Assembly (NCBI RefSeq): GCF_016756535.1
Contig: NZ_AP023247.1
Location: 6,262,501 to 6,326,500, forward strand
From: Mesorhizobium sp. 131-2-1
GTDB taxonomy: Bacteria; Pseudomonadota; Alphaproteobacteria; Rhizobiales; Rhizobiaceae
Direction: 5' to 3'
DNA length: 64,000 nt
The notes under the pieces are model-generated. The model had not been told where the DNA came from. It saw nothing but the letters and a program-made list of their open reading frames with translations, and searched no databases. Shown here in pieces: positions 59,033 to 64,000 of the stretch (positions are counted from its first letter, which is position 1; each line of letters opens with the position of its first letter). Both the position numbers and the translations under genes were made by a program.

Positions 59033-60502
59033 TCAGAGTCGAGCGACGACGTCGCGCAGCATCTCGACGCCTTTTTCGATCTGCCGGATGCTCAGGGCGG
59101 AATAGCCCATGACAAGCCCGACGCGGTCGGCTTCGCCTGCTCCCGACTGCCGATGATAAAGCGGCGAAATCGGGTGCAGACCCAGACCCGCGTATTGGGC
59201 AGCTTCGACCAACGCCGTTTCACGCGATCGCGGCAGGTCGTTGAACCATATGACGACGTGCAGTCCAGCCTCTGCCCCCTGGACGGCGATCCGACCTTGA
59301 AAACTCCGCTTCAGGGCGGTCAGCAATGCCTCCCGGCGCTCGCCGTTGATGCGGCGCACGCGGCGCACATGGCTTTCATAGCCACCGCTCTCGATCAGAG
59401 AGGCCAATGACTCCTGCCCCGCCATCGGAGAATGCCGGTCGGCAAGCTGCTTGGCGGTTTCGAAAACCTGCAGGAATTCCGCCGGGACGACGAGATAACC
59501 GATCCGCAGCATCGGCGAGAGCGTCTTGGAGATGGTGCCGAGGTAGATGACGGCCCCATGATCCTCGAGGCTATGCAGCGGGGGAACGGGGCTGATATCG
59601 TAGCGATATTCGCTGTCGTAGTCGTCCTCGATGACATAGGCGCCCTGCTCCCGCGCCCATTCCAGAAGCTGATGCCGCCGCGGGATCGGCATGACGCCGC
59701 CGAGCGGAAACTGATGCGAGGGCGTCACATAGGCCAGCCGGGCCGCGACCCCCGCCAGTTGCTCCGTTTGCATGCCGTGATCGTCAACCTCGACGGGAAC
59801 GGGCGTGGCACCTGTACTGGCAAAGACCTGGCGCGCCATCCTGTAGCAGGGGTCCTCGATGACGAAGCTGTCCCCGGGGTCGAGCAGCAGGCGCGCGCAG
59901 AGATCGAGGCCCTGCTGCGAACCATTGACGATGACGATCTGCTCGGGGTCGCAGCGCACAGTACGGGCGCGCCAGAGATAGCCCTGAAGCGCTTGGCGGA
60001 GCCGGCTCGAACCGCACGGATCGTCATAGGCGAGCCGTGCCGGCCGCTGCGCCATCGCCGCGTTCATCGCGCGCTTCCAAACCGATGCGGGGAAATCTGA
60101 GGGCGCCAGGACGCCATATCGGAAATCAACCTTCAGCGTGTTCGGCAGGTAATCCGGCCAGCGCGGAGTACCACGCAGCCGTTCGCCATAGCTTGACAAG
60201 TGAACCGGGCCGAACCGTTTTGGGGGATTGGCGGTCAGCTCATGTCCCAGCAGTGAGGATGCGACACGAGGGCGCGCGCCTTGACGGATGTCGATGAAAC
60301 CTTCCGCGGCCAGCTGCTCGTAGGCGACGGTGACGGTCGTTCGCGAGACGCCAAGTTCCTCGGCGAGACCACGGGAGGACGGCAGCTGGCTTCCGGTGCC
60401 GTAAACGCCTCTGAGGATCTGCTCGCGAAGCGCTTCGTAGATCTGGCGCGCGCCCATGCCATGCGAGCGGGTTGAAGCACCGGGACCTGGAGACTGGACC
60501 AT
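59033..60502 (-). CDS. MocR-family regulator (GntR helix-turn-helix plus aminotransferase domain)
   Basis: This 489-residue protein has an N-terminal GntR-type winged helix ([20 protein letters not shown], then [20 protein letters not shown]) and a C-terminal fold-type I aminotransferase domain: [35 protein letters not shown], and the PLP-lysine segment [20 protein letters not shown]. MocR/PdxR proteins sense PLP-linked metabolites. The ATG at 60502 has AGGAAAAGAA upstream; the frame could extend to 60637 but that would overlap divergent sequence. It is divergent from a methionine gamma-lyase pseudogene, which was perhaps its target. Confidence 0.9.
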   Translation of the reverse strand: MVQSPGPGASTRSHGMGARQIYEALREQILRGVYGTGSQLPSSRGLAEELGVSRTTVTVAYEQLAAEGFIDIRQGARPRVASSLLGHELTANPPKRFGPVHLSSYGERLRGTPRWPDYLPNTLKVDFRYGVLAPSDFPASVWKRAMNAAMAQRPARLAYDDPCGSSRLRQALQGYLWRARTVRCDPEQIVIVNGSQQGLDLCARLLLDPGDSFVIEDPCYRMARQVFASTGATPVPVEVDDHGMQTEQLAGVAARLAYVTPSHQFPLGGVMPIPRRHQLLEWAREQGAYVIEDDYDSEYRYDISPVPPLHSLEDHGAVIYLGTISKTLSPMLRIGYLVVPAEFLQVFETAKQLADRHSPMAGQESLASLIESGGYESHVRRVRRINGERREALLTALKRSFQGRIAVQGAEAGLHVVIWFNDLPRSRETALVEAAQYAGLGLHPISPLYHRQSGAGEADRVGLVMGYSALSIRQIEKGVEMLRDVVARL

Positions 60503-60559
60503 TTCTTTTCCTGCCAACTGGACATTCCATATCAACCAGTTTGCAGCCACTCCTTCCGA

Positions 60560-61078
60560 AAGCCAAGGCACGTCTGAAGCCGATGCCCGAGACCGCAATC
60601 CAAGACCGGAAAGTGGCACATCTGCGAACGATGCCAAATTCGGCTTCGCTACCCTCGCGATCCATCACGGCTACGATCCGGCTGGTTTTCCCAATGCCGG
60701 TCAACCACGCGTCTTCCTGAGCTCGACCTACGATCGAAAGTGTTGCGGCGAATGAGGCCGCCGCCTTGGCGGCGCAATCCTCGGCGACGCGGAAGCCTCC
60801 ACACGCTGTACGAAACGGGCTTGCGCTACATCACCGGCGCGGCGCTCTCGACCATGTCCTCCTTCCTGGTTCTGCGCGGGCTGAAAAGGACTCTCGCGCT
60901 TCGCATGGAATGGCACAGCACCACGGCGCTTGCGATCGCGCAGGTGCGCGACGGGCATTCGGCCGTGGGTTAGGTGAGCTCCCCTTCCTCGACTCGCATC
61001 CCGATCAGGCGATTGCCCGAAAGGAGATGTCGGGCATCGCCAACGAGGGGGCCGAAGGGTCAAGGCGCGCTAAGACAT
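60560..61078 (+). pseudogene. Methionine gamma-lyase-like gene relic
   Basis: Two separated parts of a Cys/Met-metabolism PLP enzyme are recognisable. One is the N-terminal KFGFATLAIHHGYDPAGFPN followed by LSSTY. The other is the C-terminal LRYITGAALSTMSSFLVLRG, LKRTLALRMEWH and, in a shifted frame, FLDSHPDQAIARKEMSG. The central, PLP-binding part is deleted and there is at least one frameshift. It stands divergent to the MocR gene. Confidence 0.78.
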
Positions 61079-61428
61079 GATCGTCGCCTCACCAACGCAT
61101 TTTGCCAAAAGCATCTCAACGACGAATATGCCGGCTTGGCGCGCCGTAGGGCCGCCGCCTTATCCCGCGAGCGGCGCAGCCCGCTCGCACGTCCCGTCCG
61201 CTATGCGTAACACCAGGCTGATGCCGAAGACCATAGGCAGTCACCGAACCGGGTCCGCCGTCGAGAAACGACGAATTGGTGCTGTCTTGAGCCACCGGCA
61301 AGCAAATCCATTACTGATCCTCGACTGCCATAGGCGTTATGCATGCTCGCAGCCTGGGCACAGTCATATGAAGATGCTTGGACAGAACGGTGTTTCGGCA
61401 ACTGTTATCTGTCGTCCAGCTTTTGGCA
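61079..61428. other. Intergenic stretch without a recognised gene
   Basis: About 350 bases between the lyase relic and the stop of nolO. No gene, repeat or terminator is recognised. Confidence 0.35.
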
Positions 61429-63450
61429 TCAGTTTTGATGGACGCGAGCAGCTTGCGAGGGACGCATCCGAACGCGGCGCTGCTCCCACAACCGTCGCAG
61501 TTCTCCTGTGAGAGCCTCGCGCTGGGCCTGATCCAGCGTAATTGTATCGAGGAGATCCGCGAGCACGGCTTCGCCCTCGATTCGCGTCAGCAGATCGAAC
61601 AATTCAGGTGAAATACGCACACCGTCACGGCTGGAGTGATTCGTTCGGATTTCGCAGACGGTCTCCTGGCGATCCAGCGCCGTGTGAGCGCGGACCTTAT
61701 ACAGGGATACATAAGGCGGCAATGAAACCGCGAGCGCAGTCCAATCCTCCAGCGTTGCGGCCCGTTTTTTGACGAGGAACGGCCCGACCACAAGTCCATC
61801 CAACTCTGTCGTCAGGAACGTGGCAATCGAGTCTGCAACTGAATCCACGATCGGCTCGGCATTGTTGTTAAAGGACGTGTTGAGCAGAATTGGGATGCCA
61901 GTGCGCTGCTTGAAGGCATTGATGACGTCCCAGTAGGCCGGACTGGCCTTGCGCGATACTGTTTGCAGCCGAGCCGTACCGTCGACGTGCGTGATGGCGC
62001 CGAGCAAACCACGCTTGGAGTCGCGCACACGAACCACGAAATTCATGAAGGGAAATTCGCACGCACTGCCTGGGAGGTCGAAAAATTCGCGCGCATCCTC
62101 CTCCAGCACTGATGGGGCGAACGGGCGATACCCTTCCCGCTTCTTGACCATGGCGTTGATCCGGTCCTTGTTTGTGGCGGGCCTGGGGTCGGCAAGAATG
62201 CTGCGATTTCCGAGCGCGCGCGGCCCGAACTCCGAACGACCTTGCACCCAGCCGATCACGGCGCCACCGGCCATCCACTCGGCTGCCCTATCCGCCACCT
62301 CCTCAGTGCGTTCAAACTCCAGGTGCCCCGCCCATGCCTTTAGTTCCTCTTCCACAGCATGATCGCTCGCGAGATCCGGCCCCCAATAAACCTCCTGCAA
62401 TCGCGCACGCGGCGCGGGGCGGCCCAACTCACCAGACACGATTAATGCAGCGCCCAATGCGCAGCCAGCGTCATGCGACGCGGGCTGCACGAAGATGTCT
62501 TCGAAAAGGCCTGAATAGAGCAGCTTGCCGTTCATGGAGCAATTGTGCGCAACGCCACCGGCCAGGCACAGCCGCGTCATCCCCGTGGCCTCACGATGAT
62601 GCCGAAGAATGTGAAACACGATGCGTTCGAGTGCTTCCTGTAGCGACGCACTCACATCTTTGTGCTGCTGAGTGAATGGCATTCCCTTTTGCCGGACCTG
62701 AATGGTGCGAAGCAAAGTCGGACCGATGCGGTCCAGGTGGACGCGATACTCGCCGTTTGCAGACAGTTCATAGAACTGCTCGAAAAGCTCGCGATAGGGA
62801 ACGGGATCGCCGTAGGGGGCAAGCCCCATTACCTTATATTCATCGAACAAGCCGTAGCCGAGATACCGGATCACCTCGAGATAAAATAGCCCAAGGGAAT
62901 TGTTCTCTGGGAAAGTCGCGAGTTGCGAAATTTCAGCACCAGATCCTACCGCCACAAGACCCGACTGGAAATCACCAGAGCCATCAATCGCGAAAATCAG
63001 ACTTTGCTCGAAGCCCGACATTGCAAAAGCACTCACGGCGTGCGCCTGATGATGACTTACGAATGAGATACGCGAAGGGTCGAGCTCGCTACCGAACTCC
63101 TGCGCCAACAGCTGCTGCACCAAAAATTTGGCATCCAACGGAATGGAGGCGTCGGGCTCGGAAGCAAGCATGTTTTCGAGCATGGCGTTGCAATAGGCTT
63201 CGGTAGCGTAGTACGCCACATGATCGATTTCGCTGAGCTGAACCCCAGCGGCTGAAAGGCAGTATTGAACCGAACTGATTGGGAGCTTGTTGGAGTGTTT
63301 GATCCGATTGAGGCGCTCCTCTTCTACGGCCGCGATGACCTGTCCGTCTCGGACGAGCACCGCAGCGCCATCGTGCATGAATGTATTCGCAATCTGGAAT
63401 CGGTTTTCATAGACTTTGTCTAATCCGCCGCTCAATCCTAGACACAGCAT
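61429..63450 (-). CDS. nolO: Nod-factor carbamoyltransferase, NolO type (NodU family)
   Basis: This 673-residue carbamoyltransferase decorates the non-reducing sugar of Nod factors, using carbamoyl phosphate. The start MLCLGLSGGLDKV is followed by FMHDGAAVLV, VEEERLNRIKHSN, FVSHHQAHAVSAF with metal-binding His residues, LIFAIDGSGD, CLAGGVAHNCSMNGKLL, GWVQGRSEFGPRALGNRSIL and the C-terminal LLNTSFNNNAEPIV. NodU proteins are about 560 residues; this one has about 110 more at the C-terminus, as NolO proteins do. Together with its place after nodJ (order nodA-C-I-J-nolO in Mesorhizobium) this makes nolO more likely than nodU. Gap to nodJ is 303 bases, so a separate promoter is possible. Confidence 0.82.
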   Translation of the reverse strand: MLCLGLSGGLDKVYENRFQIANTFMHDGAAVLVRDGQVIAAVEEERLNRIKHSNKLPISSVQYCLSAAGVQLSEIDHVAYYATEAYCNAMLENMLASEPDASIPLDAKFLVQQLLAQEFGSELDPSRISFVSHHQAHAVSAFAMSGFEQSLIFAIDGSGDFQSGLVAVGSGAEISQLATFPENNSLGLFYLEVIRYLGYGLFDEYKVMGLAPYGDPVPYRELFEQFYELSANGEYRVHLDRIGPTLLRTIQVRQKGMPFTQQHKDVSASLQEALERIVFHILRHHREATGMTRLCLAGGVAHNCSMNGKLLYSGLFEDIFVQPASHDAGCALGAALIVSGELGRPAPRARLQEVYWGPDLASDHAVEEELKAWAGHLEFERTEEVADRAAEWMAGGAVIGWVQGRSEFGPRALGNRSILADPRPATNKDRINAMVKKREGYRPFAPSVLEEDAREFFDLPGSACEFPFMNFVVRVRDSKRGLLGAITHVDGTARLQTVSRKASPAYWDVINAFKQRTGIPILLNTSFNNNAEPIVDSVADSIATFLTTELDGLVVGPFLVKKRAATLEDWTALAVSLPPYVSLYKVRAHTALDRQETVCEIRTNHSSRDGVRISPELFDLLTRIEGEAVLADLLDTITLDQAQREALTGELRRLWEQRRVRMRPSQAARVHQN

Positions 63451-63753
63451 CTCGCTCTCCGTTTATCGTACAGGAAGACTGAATTGGCCTGTCTCAAGGC
63501 CGTTTGATCAAAAACACAGGCTGCGTTGTCGTTCGCCGCCGCGAACGCCAGTCAGACATCACCAACCTCAAAGAAATTCTCTTACGCCTGGATCAACATG
63601 AGATCCTGTGATCGAGGTCCCGGGCGTTCCATAACGTTGAGAGATTGAGTGGATGCCACGAAGACCCTGGGTTGGATGCCGATTTGCATTGGCGATGTCG
63701 TTTTTATTTGCAGCACGAAGTCCGTAGCGCATTGTTTATCTCACTCTCTTTCG
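63451..63753. other. Gap between nodJ and nolO
   Basis: About 300 bases without a recognised gene. No nod box is found here, so nolO is either transcribed from the nodJ side or from an unrecognised promoter. Confidence 0.35.
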
Positions 63754-64000
63754 TCAGCGCATTAGTCGGCGGCGCAACAGCGCCATCGAGAGGAAGAATG
63801 GCAACAGCGCGTACAGGCCGAGCACACCGACGTGCAGGGCGATGCCGCTGATCGGGCGATCAAGCATAACCGGACGAATGAGGTCGATCGCATGTGACAG
63901 CGGCATGCATCGCGCTATCTGCTGAAAGGCGCCAGGCAGCTGGTTCAATGGGAAAACGGCGCCCGACAGGAACAGCATAGGTGTGAGGACAAGCGTCTGG
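63754..64000 (-). CDS. nodJ: NodJ, Nod-factor ABC exporter membrane protein (C-terminal part)
   Basis: The last 81 codons of nodJ are inside the window; the gene continues beyond 64000. The visible part reads [40 protein letters not shown] and [20 protein letters not shown], ending in [11 protein letters not shown], typical of NodJ and other ABC-2 type permeases. NodJ with the ATPase NodI exports Nod factors. Its presence shows that the window ends inside the nodACIJ-nolO operon. Confidence 0.93.
   Translation of the reverse strand, partial: QTLVLTPMLFLSGAVFPLNQLPGAFQQIARCMPLSHAIDLIRPVMLDRPISGIALHVGVLGLYALLPFFLSMALLRRRLMR

Noticed and set aside
61429..63450. Calling the carbamoyltransferase nodU
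   Set aside because: It is about 110 residues longer than NodU and follows nodJ, which is the nolO position in Mesorhizobium. nodU is kept only as an alternative.

Overview
The window looks like part of a symbiosis integrative and conjugative element (symbiosis island) of a Mesorhizobium-type rhizobium. The evidence is a block of nodulation genes (nodB, two nodD copies, nolL, nolO, the end of nodJ) with recognisable nod boxes, nodB separated from the nodJ-nolO operon as in M. loti-like symbiosis islands, and a transfer module rdfS-traF-lytic transglycosylase-rlxS of the ICEMlSym type. All domain calls and alignments were made by eye; no database search was run.

Layout. (1) 1-13.8 kb, nearly all on the minus strand: an oligopeptide ABC transporter operon with an M19 dipeptidase-like protein, then a PhzF-family protein, a three-part adenylation/carrier/AAC(3)-acetyltransferase-like enzyme, a second M19 protein and a second (Tat-type) solute-binding protein, with a divergent LysR regulator. 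This reads as one pathway that makes, imports or recycles a small amino-acid-derived metabolite. (2) 14-37 kb: a crowded, partly decayed accessory region typical of a defence island: serine resolvase and HNH protein, ImmA/XRE pair, a broken multiubiquitin/E1 operon with DUF6527 and a Zn-ribbon/HEPN-like protein, PghP-like and DUF3800 proteins, a tRNA-like gene with a greatly enlarged anticodon loop, further HEPN-like genes, a frameshifted OLD-family nuclease, an sce7726-sce7725-RES operon, a KAP NTPase, and a metallo-beta-lactamase/membrane protein/metallo-beta-lactamase operon. (3) 37.4-42.8 kb: scpB and DUF1403, then an intact four-gene bacterial ubiquitin-like conjugation operon (Ubl, E2-like, JAB peptidase, E1), resembling Bil/Bub-type antiviral systems. 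(4) 42.8-47 kb: the conjugation and excision module. (5) 47-51 kb: decayed sequence with an rpoN (sigma-54) remnant and an intact MFS exporter. (6) 51-64 kb: the nodulation block.

The nodulation block contains three related copies of a nodD / nod box / nodA arrangement, each damaged differently. The first has intact nodD, a nod box decayed in its second half, and only the end of nodA with the first codons of nodB. The second has intact nodD, a good nod box and a nodA with two nonsense codons, followed by nolL. The third has a nodD scrap, a good nod box and the last codons of nodA fused to an intact nodB. No working nodA is inside the window; one would be expected beyond the right edge, upstream of nodJ. 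Non-nod genes (TIM-barrel protein, LysE exporter, PaiB-like protein, MocR regulator, a methionine gamma-lyase relic) are interleaved.

The items most worth a second look are the adenylation-carrier-AAC(3) enzyme and its surrounding operons, the tRNA-like gene, the sce7726-sce7725-RES operon, the MBL-membrane-MBL operon, and the presence of one living and one dead ubiquitin-like system in the same element. Frameshifts are concentrated between 16 and 32 kb; whether they are real decay or sequencing errors cannot be settled from the sequence alone.
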